Assembly: GCA_019155185.1 (NCBI GenBank)
Contig: CM032807.1
Location: 14,358,200-14,422,199 of the forward strand
Direction of reading: 5' to 3'
DNA length: 64,000 nt
Source of the DNA: Beaufortia kweichowensis
Lineage: Eukaryota; Chordata; Actinopteri; Cypriniformes; Gastromyzontidae
Shown here: in pieces, positions 12,301-23,731 of the stretch
How the letters are laid out: each line of letters starts with the position of its first letter
Position numbering within the stretch: position 1 is the stretch's first letter
Notes under the pieces: generated by a model
The model's database searches: none
What the model was told of the DNA's origin: nothing
Seen by the model: the letters and a program-made list of their open reading frames with translations, nothing else
Made by a program: the position numbers and the translations under genes

Positions 12301-15300
12301 TTTGTGCATTTGTGGTCATGTGAATATCAAAGTTTTCTATAACTTTAGAAACCCCAGGCAGTTCACCTTCTTTCCTCCGATGTATCCTCCAGCAGCACCG
12401 AAGCTCTTGGTAAAAGTGCCCATCATGACGTCAACGTCAGTGGGATCCAGGCCGAAGTAGTCCACCACACCTCTACCCCTCGGTCCTAGTGCACCAATGC
12501 TGTGAGCCTCATCTAGATACAGGTAGGCTTTGTATTTCTTTTTTAGGGCGATGATCTCAGGAAGTCGCACTATGGAGCCCTCCATACTAAACAGAAGAAC
12601 ACAGGTGGAAAATGTATCCCTAAATAATCCCTGAATATTTACAGAAATAGTGAAGAGGCAATTCTTATTGTTTTAATAAAAAATAATGAAGAGTATGATA
12701 AGAAAATTATTTTATTTTTATTATAATCACATACAATCAGCAGTTTAAAAGAAGAAAGATTAAGACAACAAGGACACAGAGTACAGATGTCTGTCGTACC
12801 TGTATATTCCCTCCACGACAATAAGGATCTTTTTCCAGGGTCGATGGGTTCTGGGCTGGCCGTGCACGATGGCATCCCGAAGCAACTTTTCCAGACTCTG
12901 CATATCTAAGAGTGAGTGTAAAAATACATCTAAGATTGACTGGATCAATACACAGACCCTTAAATGGCCTTTGTAGACTCAGCAGGTAAAATTAAATTTT
13001 GTATATTACATGTACAACACAATAAAAGAGACTTTCTTTGAGAAGTTGCATCTCTAAATTCACCTCACATTTACAGCATCACTGTTTAAATGATAAAAAA
13101 AAAAACTTACTGTTGTGTTTAAATACACGGATGGTGGAGCCGGACAGACGAGCACCAAGAACCAAAGAAGCATGATTCAGCTCATCACTTAAGATCAGAC
13201 AGCCCTGAAAAACACACACACATGTTAAGTTTGTTTGTATGTTTTTTAGACAGTTTCCATAGACATAATGACTTTTATGCTGTTTAAACTGTATATAAAC
13301 CTAACCATCACACAATTGTATATTTTCAAACAAGCATCATTTACTATGTTTAATAAACAATTTCCCTCATGTGGACCGCTGACTGGTCCCCACAGTATGA
13401 ATCTGATCTTTTCCTATCCTTTGTTCCTAACTCTTTGTTCCACACCTTACCATACATGTCTCAAACTCTGATCTAACCAGTATTTCCAGGAGGGAAAAAC
13501 ATTACTGTATTTGTCAGAAAAACAAAGCAAAATGTAACTTAAAAGGCATCTAAATCTGCTGTGAATGCAACTTGTATACATATTCTAAATGTTTTCAATT
13601 ATATGTTATGTGACTCAGTATGACCAGCTTCCTGTTTGAGCCAGAGCACACACTGATGGGACAGACATGGACATTGGGAGTGTTTTCAATAATACAGAAC
13701 CGAAAGAACCGAATGCCAGAACTTCAATGCTCCTTCTCACCCTACTTTGTTGTGATGAGAAAAGAAAACTCTTAGGACTCCGTTACAAGAAAACACTAGA
13801 AGCAGATGTTTGTAGTAATAACAACTCTTACTTTGCCTGTGAGTGCGGGAATATTCATGGAGTTCGTAGCGAATCCCATTCCAAACACCATGGATGACTC
13901 CACCCCTAAAAATTTGGCCGCCAACTTTTCGAGTTCCTCATGTTTGTCAAGATTTCCTGCAAGAGACAACACAAGATTTCAAGAAGAATATCATCACAAA
14001 CAAAAGCATAACCTCAAAGGGACATGTCACAAAAATATTACAAAACAATAAAACATTAGAAATAAAACATACCCCGGTAAGTTTGAGAGTAAGTGGATAA
14101 TTCACAGCTTAAGCAATTGCACATCATTACTGTTTTCCACTAACTAATGTGTGATGCATCTCAGTTTATACTTACTAAATAAATGATATTATTATACTAT
14201 GACACAGGTGAATGACAGGCTTTAGGTGACCCTCAATGAGATCACCTAAATGGCATAGTGGTCACAGATTTACAGGAATAAAAGAGAAAAACAGTTTTGT
14301 CTATTACTTCATCAGCAACTACATTTAGGTTGGCATTGTTTTTCTCCAAATTACAATTTGTTTTCAGTCTTTCAACACTTTTTTAACAGCTGGAAAACCG
14401 TGACCTTTTAAGGAACAATGTCACAACAAAACAGAAAAGGGATGAATCTGAATATATTAACATTAGATTAAATATAAAACATTAGACATGTCATGTAACT
14501 GTGGGCCTACCATCTTCACTACATGTGAATGTATATCATATCATAAAACTGAAAGAGGGTTCATAATTCATCTCCTTTTGAAAATAAAGAATCAGAATCA
14601 ACTTTTATTGCCTAGTACTATTTTTTACATGTAAAAGGAATTTGCTTTGGTATGCTGGTGCATAAAAGTGACCGAGTTGAACATTACTTAAAAACAGAAA
14701 AAAAAAACAATAACAATAATATAAGAAAACAATATTAAAAAAATAAAAAAATAAAAATAATAATAATAATAATAATATATATATATATTTTTTTGCTTTT
14801 ATAAGTTTTGCTTTTCAATAACCTGTGAATTTGTGTGATGTGACAAGGCCGTACACACAGGAAATTTCCCATTACTAAAGTCTAGTGTGACCGCAGAATA
14901 AACCTTTATATTGTATGTACAACAAAAAACTTCTTGACAATTGTCAATTTTTCAGATTTTTCACATATATCTGTACACCCCCAAAAAAAGGTCATGTAAA
15001 ACTGAATAACAAGTGAAAGCTTAATTGGTTTTATAAAAGGACCTCTGAAGATCAAAATGTATGGTTCCTTGAAATGATTTGTCTATTTATTTGTCTAATG
15101 TGACCATATTTGACTCTTATTATACCAGAGAAATAAAAGTATATAAAGATATATAAATCACAGACTGTTACCTATTTCTTGTCTTGTGCTGCTCACTCCA
15201 ACGCCATATTTCTTACAGCAGTCTGACGCATCATCAGCACACGGGCCGGAATTCTCAGCAAAGCCGAGGTAGTTATACGATCCCATATTAATCACATCCT

Positions 15301-18300
15301 TCAAAACCCTGCCTGTGTGTCTGCAAGACAAAAACATGTGGACCAACATAACCATCTGAAATACATATCCAAATACTATATATCCCACTCATTTACTCAT
15401 TTACATTAGCATTAAAACAACCTGAAATTTAAAGTGCTGTACTAAATGTTCTGGACTTTTTTTACTTGCTGTATGGGTGAGACTGCATGGGTGAAAAAAA
15501 ATTAATTAACCGATAATATTAAAGCAAAATAATCCACTCCAACCCAGTCCTGAAGGGCAAAAGTAAAACCCCACCCTACATGATTTCCAGCTTAATATTT
15601 TGTTGGACTGATTAAATGTGTTATGATCGCAAATTATGTTCATGCCCTCAACCAAACACATGAAATGTTAGCTGACACAAACACTAAAAGGAGACTTACT
15701 CAAAGGTCCAGTTGTAATCATGTGTGACCCGCTCCACCAGGTCCATCTTTGCTCCAGGAACGCTGCATATGGGCCTGTTCCAGTTATCTCTGATCCTCAT
15801 GTAGAGATTCCTGGTGTAGAAGTTCTCAAAGTCCTGGTACAGTGGAACAAAATCCTGGGGACGAAAAATATTTTTGTGATGTGACGCTGCACTCTTGAAA
15901 ATAAAGGCGCTGCAAAAGATTCTGGATGCCAAAAAAGTGCCATTTGTGGTTCCCAAAAAACCACAAGAACCTTTTAGTCAAAGGTTCTTATAAGCACCAT
16001 TACTTACCCTTTCTGTAGTCTAAAGAACCGCTTCCCTCTACAAAGATCCTTTTGTAAAACAAAGGTTTTGTGGATGTTAAAATTACTTAATGGCACCATA
16101 CAGCCAAAAATGGTTCTTCTGTGGTATCCTGTAGCACCTTTATTTTCAAGGTTTTATTGGTGGTTACCTGATCATTACTATGCGGTTCTGTTGTCATTCG
16201 AGCATTATTATAGAAGTCAAATAAGCTGACTCCGAAATCTCTGTGTTTTTTCCTAAATATGGCTTGGTACCACCTTCAATGTAAGTTTATGTTTTTACCC
16301 GTTCAGCATTTTTCAAGCATGCTGCATGCATTGAGATATTATTACAAGGCAAAGCTAAATACTTTCAGGTTGTTGCTAAAAAATTCCATGTTCGAGCAAT
16401 AAAAATATTGCCGTTCAATCACACACACCATTAAGTTACAACCGAGAAGGTTTTAACACTACCTTCTGTTCTTCTCTCTCTCTGGCCAGATGACACTTCT
16501 CCAACTTCCATCCCCTCAGGAAGTCTCGCAGGTAGCCGAAAACGGTGAGGATGCCGTAGCCCATGTAGGTGAGGACGGCCACCAGCAATGGCGTCTCCTC
16601 AAATGACTGCACAAAGGGCTTCTTGTAAAGTGCTGAAACATGGTGGTTCTGTTTGAAACAAAGTATATATGAATTTACTATGAATGGGATCAAGCACTAA
16701 CCTACTTACAAAGTGAGATTTATTTATTCTGCCAAGAAAAAGGCACTTATGTAAGTCATGAAGGTATTCTGTGCACTCATGCACTGTATTTTAAGTTTTC
16801 CAATATCATATATTAGCTTTAGTGAAGTTATTCACTTAACACCTTATCATAGCTCTCTCGTCTCATCTTTCTCTATGTTCAATTACATTATGGCTTTAGA
16901 AGACTTGGACTACTTTTATAGCATGTTTTCTCTGTTGGCAATATGATTCACCATTCATAGTCCAACGGAAAACAAAACGACATTCTGCCTAAGAGAGGAA
17001 AAAAATATTATAATGATTTGAAACCATGAGTTTTCTTCAGTAAAACATTCCTATAATAAAGATGTCTGTTAAAAACGTCTATTCTATTTCAGAACATACA
17101 TTCTCACATTATGATGTGACACAACGTGGGAGTAACAACTAATAGAAATAGTATCTGTAAAACACACCAGATTGCAGACAGGTTGAAACCAAAGTGATTT
17201 CAGTAATTATAGGAGTAGTTCATGAGCACTAGCGTGACTTATTCAAGAAAGCAATAGACTGTGGACTTGAGAACTTGGATGTACACATCCAAGTGCTGTT
17301 TTGTAAGACCACAACACCATGGGCAATTCCAGCGTTATGGACCTGACATAAGCACTTTAAAGCATGACAACTCATGCTTTAAAGAACTCGTGCTTTTGAA
17401 AGAGACCTCACATGGAAATCTCCCACAACACCCTAGAAATGAGGTGGCAATGTTTTCATTGGTTTCTTTTTTTAAAAAGTCAAAACATTTTAGGATTGAA
17501 GCCGCTCATGTCTTTCATCAAACACTATGAAAAATCCACCACAAAAAGATCAGAGAATATAATTAAACAACTACTAAAACCCACACACAGATGTAAGGTG
17601 TGTCAAACAAACACTGCTTCCTCGTGAGTTTCGGTTTGAAACCTAATCCATGAATCACTCTGTCCAATCAGATTAGCCAGATTTTTCCTTCACTCCCTCC
17701 CAGTGCTTAGCAACAGCATGTGATCAAAGTCACGCTTGTTTCTAACTACACCCTCCATTAAACCTGCTTTTCCAGTAGGGAACGATCCTAATGCTGAATC
17801 AGCCTTCTTACATAAAACTCAGGCTTTATTCAGTCTGTCATAGGTTTTTTATGGAAAAACCTCCCTTGCTTAAGATGGACAAGTCAAGTTTGTTGAGTTA
17901 GCATGAAATTAGCTAACCCAAAACTGTCATACCTGGGATGAGGTGGACAAAGACATCTTTCAATGTGGATTGGAAACATCAACTCATGACGCAAATTGTG
18001 TGATTTCAGCAAACTAGCTTTACTACCAAGTAATGACTGTTTTCAAAAACTTTTCATTGGTCAGACAAATATATAGCCTTGATCTTAAACTTCTGCTATT
18101 GCTTGCACTGTAAACAGAACTATGTTTTAAAAACGCTACAGATACACCTTGCAAATGCCTTTTGTATGACTGAGACTGCATGTAGGGCTGGAATACAAAG
18201 AATAGTATAAATAAAGCAAAAACGATCATTTATGATCATGATTATAATGACCCAAGAAAAACAAGCTTTACGACACACTCATGCTCTCCATTGAGCTCAG

Positions 18301-19784
18301 AAGTGCCTTTCTTCTGAAAACATCCTCAGGTTGCACAGAACAAAGTCCTGCTTCTCCGGTTACGTGACTCAACAACACTACACCGTTATATTCCACGGTA
18401 CTGTCAACACAAACAGAGACAACTAAAACACACACTTCCATCACCAACTGAACAATGAACACACACCAACAGTTAATTCAATGTTAAAATCTCGACCAAT
18501 GTTTACACGGTTAATGTTAAACATCTGTAACACTTTATTATGGCTTTATTTATTAATGCGTCATATAACACATAACAAATATGTAATGTTTGCGAGTAAA
18601 AGTCTACTTGTTCATAAATATAAAATATGAATATATATAAAAATCTATAATTCAAAGTTTCAATACACTTCAGTTCAATAACTATACATATTGCATTATA
18701 AACCAATGTTTCTTTTCTTAATTGTTGTTTGTAAACACACATTAATGCAAAACAACTGATCATCTATCTGCTTGTTAAATTGTTATGTAAGGAATACTGT
18801 TTTCAGGTCCAAACCTCCATTGGTTTCAAGACCATCTCAACAGCCGTTTATGATCACCATTGATTATATCACAAATTTGAGCTAATAATAAACTTACATT
18901 GTACACTACAATCTCAGACCTACAACATTATCAACAATAATATTTTGTCATATCAGCTATTTATAATAAATAATCCCTGCCTTGCCATGTGAGATTAATG
19001 TATGGAAATGAAAGTTACTAAACTATAATAAATGAAAGTACACTATAGTATATTAAAACATACTATAGTATTCTGTATTAAACGGATAAACATTAGTTGT
19101 AAATACTATAGTATACATTAATATTTACTATAGTAGGCCTATGGTTAAAAAACACTTTACTAATTTCTAAACTTTTACTATTGATCTATATTAACTACTA
19201 AAGTATAATACTTTAGTATTTATATTGGACAAACATGGATGAAAGATAAACGATTTTTTTCATACATTTTAAAAAGTATAAAACGACTGTGAAAAAAAGA
19301 CAGAATTTGTTTGTTAACTATTTCTGAAAGCCATATAGACTTTCAAAAGTAAACCAACACATTCACTAAAGGCGTGTTCGCCTTCACGCAGCGCTTCGCA
19401 GAGAGATCGTCATATGACATCAGCGTATCGCGAGAGCAATTCAGAAAGCGCAACACACGAATGGCTCTCACGATACTTCGATGTCATTGCGCGATCGGTC
19501 TGCGCAGCGCTGCATAAAGTCAAAACACTTAACTCTTGTATGAATGAGAATCATATTCACTCTTGTTTAGCTCTTACGAACAGAATATGCGGCTGTATGT
19601 TTCCGGGTGTGTGTGGAGCGCAGGGAGGCGGCCTCACCTTTCCGGCCGAGCGGCGGTACCTCTTCTGCGTCTGCTGAAACAGGCAGTGGCTCTTTACGAA
19701 CCCGTTAGCGTCCGCTGTCTTGGCTTTACTCGTCCGGTGGCAGGTACCTCCATTCAGAAGTTTGCTAGCAGAGTTTTGCGTCAT
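9230..19784 (-). CDS. sptlc2: serine palmitoyltransferase long chain base subunit 2 (sptlc2), 12 coding exons, complete
   Basis: Catalytic PLP-dependent subunit of serine palmitoyltransferase, which condenses L-serine with palmitoyl-CoA to 3-ketosphinganine, the first and rate-limiting step of sphingolipid synthesis. It works with SPTLC1 at the ER membrane. Coding exons in order: 19638-19784, 16463-16648, 15700-15854, 15172-15320, 13832-13956, 13111-13204, 12800-12905, 12367-12586, 12103-12229, 10156-10291, 9879-10008, 9230-9352. All join in phase to 565 aa (human 562 aa). Seen: a membrane segment at about 68-88 (LLVAVLTYMGYGILTVFGY), LDEAHS at about 345-350, and the PLP-lysine motif GTFTKSFG with Lys about 381. 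The N-terminal 50 residues and the last about 20 are the least family-like; the C-terminus is Ser/His/Glu-rich and unlike the mammalian tail. SPTLC3 is an alternative identity, but neighbours ism2 and snw1 point to sptlc2. Confidence 0.97.
9879..10008 (-). CDS. sptlc2: sptlc2 coding exon 11
   Basis: Residues about 482-525: AFGREMMKRNIGTVVVGFPA and TPISESRARFCVSAAH. Conserved C-terminal domain of the alpha-oxoamine synthase fold. Confidence 0.96.
10156..10291 (-). CDS. sptlc2: sptlc2 coding exon 10
   Basis: Residues about 437-482: QERLNQLSENTTYFRRKLHE and PVVPLMLYMPAKIG. The donor is GG/GTCAGT, a GT followed by a non-consensus base. Confidence 0.95.
10292..12102 (-). other. sptlc2 intron 9 (1.8 kb), no gene seen
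   Basis: AT-rich intron without recognised exons or clear repeats. Confidence 0.6.
12103..12229 (-). CDS. sptlc2: sptlc2 coding exon 9
   Basis: Residues 395-437: DLIDFLRSHSHSAVYATSMS to MGEDGTTLG. The acceptor polypyrimidine tract is a TTTG tetranucleotide repeat. Confidence 0.95.
12232..12262. repeat. AAAC tetranucleotide microsatellite
   Basis: About seven AAAC units on the plus strand. On the minus strand it reads TTTG and directly abuts the sptlc2 exon 9 acceptor. Confidence 0.9.
12367..12586 (-). CDS. sptlc2: sptlc2 coding exon 8 (PLP-lysine motif)
   Basis: Residues about 321-394. It carries YLYLDEAHSIGALGP and MMGTFTKSFGAAGGYIGGKK; the Lys in TKSFG, about residue 381, is the Schiff-base lysine of the family (human K379). 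Confidence 0.98.
12800..12905 (-). CDS. sptlc2: sptlc2 coding exon 7
   Basis: Residues about 286-321: MQSLEKLLRDAIVHGQPRT then PWKKILIVVEGIY. Phases 1 and 2 match the flanking exons. Confidence 0.95.
13111..13204 (-). CDS. sptlc2: sptlc2 coding exon 6
   Basis: Residues 255-286: GCLILSDELNHASLVLGARL. It includes the conserved DELNHAS motif. Confidence 0.96.
13832..13956 (-). CDS. sptlc2: sptlc2 coding exon 5
   Basis: Residues about 213-254: NLDKHEELEKLAAKFLG and FGMGFATNSMNIPALTGK. The donor is AAA/GTAAGA. Confidence 0.96.
13957..15171 (-). other. sptlc2 intron 4 (1.2 kb) with repeats
   Basis: About 14588-14680 (AATCAGAATCAACTTTTATTG onwards) resembles a common teleost interspersed repeat. 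It is followed by A-rich and AAT/AT low-complexity sequence to about 14790. Confidence 0.5.
14588..14790 (+). repeat. teleost interspersed repeat followed by AT-rich simple sequence
   Basis: GAATCAGAATCAACTTTTAT matches, from memory, a frequent fish repeat start. The tail is A-rich with AAT and AT runs. The family name is not decidable here. Confidence 0.45.
15172..15320 (-). CDS. sptlc2: sptlc2 coding exon 4
   Basis: Residues about 163-213, containing NMGSYNYLGFAENSG and GVGVSSTRQEIG. This is the start of the PLP aminotransferase-like fold. Confidence 0.96.
15700..15854 (-). CDS. sptlc2: sptlc2 coding exon 3
   Basis: Residues 112-163, starting DFVPLYQDFENFYTRNLYMR. Near-identical to the vertebrate protein as I remember it. 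Confidence 0.96.
15890..16155. mobile_element. MITE-like DNA element in sptlc2 intron 2
   Basis: About 265 bp with terminal inverted sequence CTTGAAAATAAAGGYGCT at 15894 and, inverted, ending at 16150. Internal GGTTC-rich blocks (AAAGGTTCTT, AAATGGTTCTTCT) match a frequent teleost repeat as I remember it. It starts about 36 bp from the exon 3 acceptor. Confidence 0.75.
16463..16648 (-). CDS. sptlc2: sptlc2 coding exon 2 (membrane segment)
   Basis: Residues 50-111. It starts NHHVSALYKKPF after acceptor TTCAAACAG. A second AG, ending at 16633, would shift the frame and is not used in this model. It carries the transmembrane helix and the basic stretch before the catalytic domain. Confidence 0.93.
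17321..17350 (+). repeat. interspersed repeat, GGGCAATTC family, copy 2 (fragment)
   Basis: Reads GGGCAATTCCAGCGTTATGG then ACCTGACATA, matching the left end of the copy at 54563. Confidence 0.5.
18835..18975 (+). repeat. interspersed repeat, pair with 51305-51420
   Basis: CAGCCGTTTATGA, TTATATCACA, ACATTGTACACTACAATCTC and CAACAATAATATTTT recur in the same order at 51305-51420. Confidence 0.55.
19015..19230. repeat. ACTATAGTA-rich AT repeat (MITE-like)
   Basis: Many direct and inverted copies of ACTATAGTA/TACTATAGTA and TAAAGTATAATACTTTAGTA, giving a self-complementary segment. Similar AT-rich repeats are common in cyprinids. Confidence 0.55.
19388..19513. repeat. GC-rich long inverted repeat beside sptlc2 exon 1
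   Basis: Arms 19388-19436 and 19465-19513 (49 bp each) pair with about 11 mismatches around a 28-bp centre. Weaker pairing continues outward to about 19374 and 19530. Likely a MITE with long terminal inverted repeats. Confidence 0.65.
19638..19784 (-). CDS. sptlc2: sptlc2 coding exon 1
   Basis: Residues 1-49, a variable N-terminal cytosolic tail rich in Lys, Arg and Asn. The ATG is at 19784-19782 and the donor AAG/GTGAGG. It is assigned by position, CpG-rich context and phase 0 match to exon 2; family similarity is weak here. Confidence 0.85.
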
Positions 19785-20060
19785 GGCAGCCCGGTGAAGT
19801 ACGGTGGCTCACCTCGATTATCTGAAATCTTACTACAGTTCCTGTCTCCTCCCGAACCAACCGAATGAATACGCCACGCCCACTGTCAGATTACAAGAAA
19901 ACACGCCCTTCGCACACAGTCCCATCCAATAGATTTAAAGAACGTCATGCATGGGCGGGTTTAATCATTGACGTCACTAACCCATAGTAACCCCATGAAG
20001 GGAGTGGACCAATACGATCTTATGTGTTTACGTCATACATTAAGCTATTTTAATTGGACG
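19785..20060 (-). promoter_or_regulatory. sptlc2 CpG-rich promoter region
   Basis: A CpG-rich stretch just upstream of the ATG. It contains a GC box GGGCGGG at 19953-19959, a CRE-type TGACGTCA at 19969-19976 and a CCAAT-type motif near 20010. No TATA box seen; a housekeeping promoter is inferred. Confidence 0.6.
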
Positions 20061-23000
20061 CTAGATAAGAGTAATGGAAAGACTGACGTAAGTAATCCAT
20101 AAACCCAGTAAAAACGATGAAAATAAATTTGACTTATATATTCCTATGTAATGACTTAAAGACAAAAATACAATAAGTTTTCTCTTTATTACAACTATAT
20201 AAAACAGCTAAACAAGCTCATGTTCCAAAACAACATGAATTTGTTTGAGTTAATTTCAATGTCAGCCATCTGTGACTGTCCGAATGTATCCGAATGTAAA
20301 GTTCAGTGGGGTTTGCTTCCCGTTTAATAAACAACCTCACAGCTACTTTTTCAAATGATTTACGCAATAAGTTATATCTAAAAGACTTGAAATATAGCAA
20401 AACAATGTCGTATTGAAGCTTTCTGCCAAAAATTTTAATGAACACATCTAAATAAATCTGAAACTTCATCTCAAAATAATGAGAAACCTTCTTGTAATTA
20501 TGACTTTCAATTATCAATACCAATTTTGTGGTGCTGTATGGTTGTTGACAGTCATATATTTTGACAGTATTGAATTTGGCTTGAAGAAATCTTAATGTTT
20601 AAGGAAATGTAAGTTTAAAAAATATCATAAATACAACAAAATTAGCATTATTACTCCAAAGGAAGCATGGGTGACCAGTGGTTCTCATATCAGTGTGGCA
20701 TCTGAGAAAATCCCCAACGCTGCCTGGATTGTGTAACATTTCCAGTAAATACTCAGATAATACAACCAGTGTCACAGACATTGCTGTCACAAGCATTACA
20801 TTGTATTTCCTACTGATCCTGAGCCTTTAAATATGAACACACACTAAATATGAATATCTAATAACAATTTTTTTAATAAACTTGATTTACCTGGTTCCCA
20901 AGTAGACAATAGAGCATACCTGAGATGAAGTATGATAGAGTGATATGTGAAAAATCAAGGTCATCACGTGTGAAGAGAATATTTTTGTTGTGCATCATTT
21001 AACTGTAATGTTGTTAAATGATGTGAGAGGCGTATTTATGTATGATTAATGCTACTTACAATGCAAGCTATGAAGGAAGTGATGTGGTGGAATGGAAACG
21101 TTTGCACATTCTGGGTAGGAAGAAATACAAAAATGGCAGTGCTCCGGAGCTTTCTTTAAATTAAAAAGAGAATAAATGATGGTGCCAAAAGTACCAACAG
21201 TTAAATAAACACCCAACTCTTCACATTATCCCTCATGGTTAATTTGAAAGGTGGGGGTCTGTTTGACTGACACAACCATTACGGCATTTTCTGAAGCTCT
21301 CAGGAGCTCCAGCCGAATGTTATTTGAATGTGGTTTTGGCGTCTGCTCTAAGAACAAAAAGCTTTTTGCTCAATTGACTGAAACAAGCAGCCTGAAATAT
21401 TGCTGGTTGCTTTTCCGTGGATAGCAGATAAGAACCTATCAATCTTAGCTTTTGTCTACTTGCCAAAGTTTCCATTATGACACATCACAATGAACTGGTT
21501 GTTTGTTCTGCATGGCACACAAAAGCTTGCAAAAGAACCAATTTCCTTAGACTGTTGTCAATGAGAAACTCATTTATCTTGCTCCATGCACTTCAGAAAC
21601 ACAAACAACGGATGAGTGAGGACTCATTATCGGCCTGTCCCCAAAAATTAACTATACATGAATACCTTGACAATAGTGGAATTTTTGACAGGCATAATGA
21701 GTAAAGTATTTTGTGAGAGTACATGAGTGTGAACCAAAAACATTTAATGGAAAACTTCACTGGATTCTAATGAGCTTTGTAAAGAGGCAATTACAGCAGA
21801 AAATAAAGTTTTAGGTGAATCTTAGAAAGCATCATATATCATTGCTAAATAAATTAAAAAAACATTTAAAGATGAAGTTTTGCACCATTAGAGGCAGCAA
21901 ACAGCAGTTTAATGCTTGTTTAATGCAAGTCCTGCATATGGTCAACCCGGATACAATTTCTTCAAAGTTTGTTGTGGGAATCTGTTTACAAACCATTTTT
22001 ATGTTACGAGTTTTTAAGAAGTGATGCCAATTTTAGGCCTGATCGTTTGTTCTTAAACACTAATGTTGCATTATTGGACAATTGATCAATTTAGTAGGAA
22101 TATGTTTTATTTACTCAGCCTACTCTGACACTGTGTGTAATGCAATCAATGTGATACTGTGCATAAAAGGAAAATAATAAATGTATGTATATACCTTATG
22201 GTCATTATCATCATAAAAGTGTGAACAACTTTTTAATAAAGTGATTAAAATAAATGATGATTTTATTACTTTAGCTATGATCATTTTGGAGTATTTTTAA
22301 GTAGCTGAGCTTCCACCATTCTTTTCGTATCAGTTTTTCTATACAAGTTTGGCAATATCAGCCTAAGCAATAATTATAAAATGGGTAATAGTTAAACTGA
22401 GTGACGTAAACTAGATAAACTAGATTGACTTGGGGACTGATTCGAGGAAGGATCAGACTTCCTTACAGTCAGAGACAGTTTTTCACAACTAACTTGCATA
22501 AAGTTTTCTTTAACATGCGATGTTTATATTTTAGATGTTTTTTTGTAAAATTGTTTATTCTGTGTGCATAGGTACATATATGTGTATGATGTTACGGAAC
22601 AAACTTTCTCTTAAGAAGAATAAAGATGAAAACTGCAGTTGGAAAACCCAGACTTAACAATAAAATACAAGCAGTAAAACTGTAGATTAGTTTCTTATTT
22701 TTTACCCAGGGACCTAATGAATACAGAGTTCCAGTGCTCCATTTATCATAATCAGTAAAAATAAATGGAACTGACATTTATTTAAACAACACATAAATCT
22801 AAAAGTAAACTTAAGGGATGGTGCTGGTATTTATTGGCCCTTTTAATTTATAGGGGCCATTTAATCATCTGTGTAAATTAGGCTCTTTTTCAAGAAATAA
22901 TAAAAAAAGAATATACATTCAGCCACATTAAAGCACTTAAAGTTCACTCCAGTATGAAATGTTACAATAAGGAAAGATTATAAAAATAATATTCGTCATT

Positions 23001-23334
23001 CACTAATGACAACTTGAGCCTGAGAGAAGTATTACAATGCATATAATTGCAAACAGAAAAAAATAATTCTGTGTTTTTAAGTTTAAGAAGTACAAAACTT
23101 AAAATACCTCTTTGTATAGAAATGTTTGCTATGTAACTTTAATTCCTTTTAGGTCAAATGCTTAAGTGAACAGCAGACTCAGCACATGAAACCTCTGTGG
23201 ACAGCACTGGATTTGTAAGACTAATGGAGGGAGTTATTAAAAAAATCATTCACCCTAATAGGAACAGTGTTTAGAGATTACTTCACACCCACCGCAAACA
23301 GTTTCTCACAACCAACTTTATCCTCTATAAGAAA
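20061..23334. other. sptlc2-snw1 intergenic region, no gene seen
   Basis: About 3.3 kb of AT-rich sequence. All open frames are short and without recognisable domains. In human this interval holds ALKBH1 and SLIRP. Confidence 0.65.
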
Positions 23335-23538
23335 TTTATTAGGGTGGATTTGGAGTACAAGACTTTTGGATTTACACTTTAAAGAAACCACAACTGGAGA
23401 AAAATGGTACACGTCTACACTCAAGAGGATAAGTTAAAAAAAATTCTGATTACTAACATTGTTACTTTACAGTTACAAAATAAGAAGGTGGTGGTCCTGG
23501 GGGATTCGACCCTGCAGCTGTGGACAAGGAAGCACATC
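23335..23538 (-). terminator. snw1 3' UTR and candidate poly(A) signal
   Basis: AATAAA on the minus strand at 23340-23335, about 200 nt after the snw1 stop codon. It is the nearest canonical signal, so a short 3' UTR is likely. Confidence 0.5.
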
Positions 23539-23731
23539 TCACTCCTTCCTGCGCTTCTTCTCGTGGTCATAGTCCTTGGAGCGCCCGCTGGTGGACGCCC
23601 TTTTGGAGCCTCCGTGCTGTTTGGCCTGCTCCAAGAATTTGTCCAGACCGAAAGGATCTTCCTCAAACTGTACGGGACCTTCTCTGCGGGGTCCATGATC
23701 GCTGCCTGAGAACTCCCGATCAGGAACAAAC
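23539..23731 (-). CDS. snw1: snw1 coding exon 14 and stop
   Basis: Residues about 471-534: FVPDREFSGSDHGPRREGPV, QFEEDPFGLDKFLEQAKQHG and the basic end KKRRKE. The TGA is at 23539-23541. Confidence 0.97.

Larger units (their letters stand above)
16649..19637 (-). other. sptlc2 intron 1 (3.0 kb)
   Basis: The largest sptlc2 intron. It contains a fragment of the GGGCAATTC family (17321), repeat sequence at about 18835-18975 and 19015-19230, and a GC-rich inverted repeat at 19388-19513. No coding exon seen. Confidence 0.6.

Noticed and set aside
19563..19868. 101-codon plus-strand open frame
   Set aside because: Antisense shadow of sptlc2 exon 1 and its CpG-rich promoter.
23404..23709. Plus-strand frames over the snw1 last exon
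   Set aside because: Shadows of the conserved minus-strand SNW1 C-terminus.
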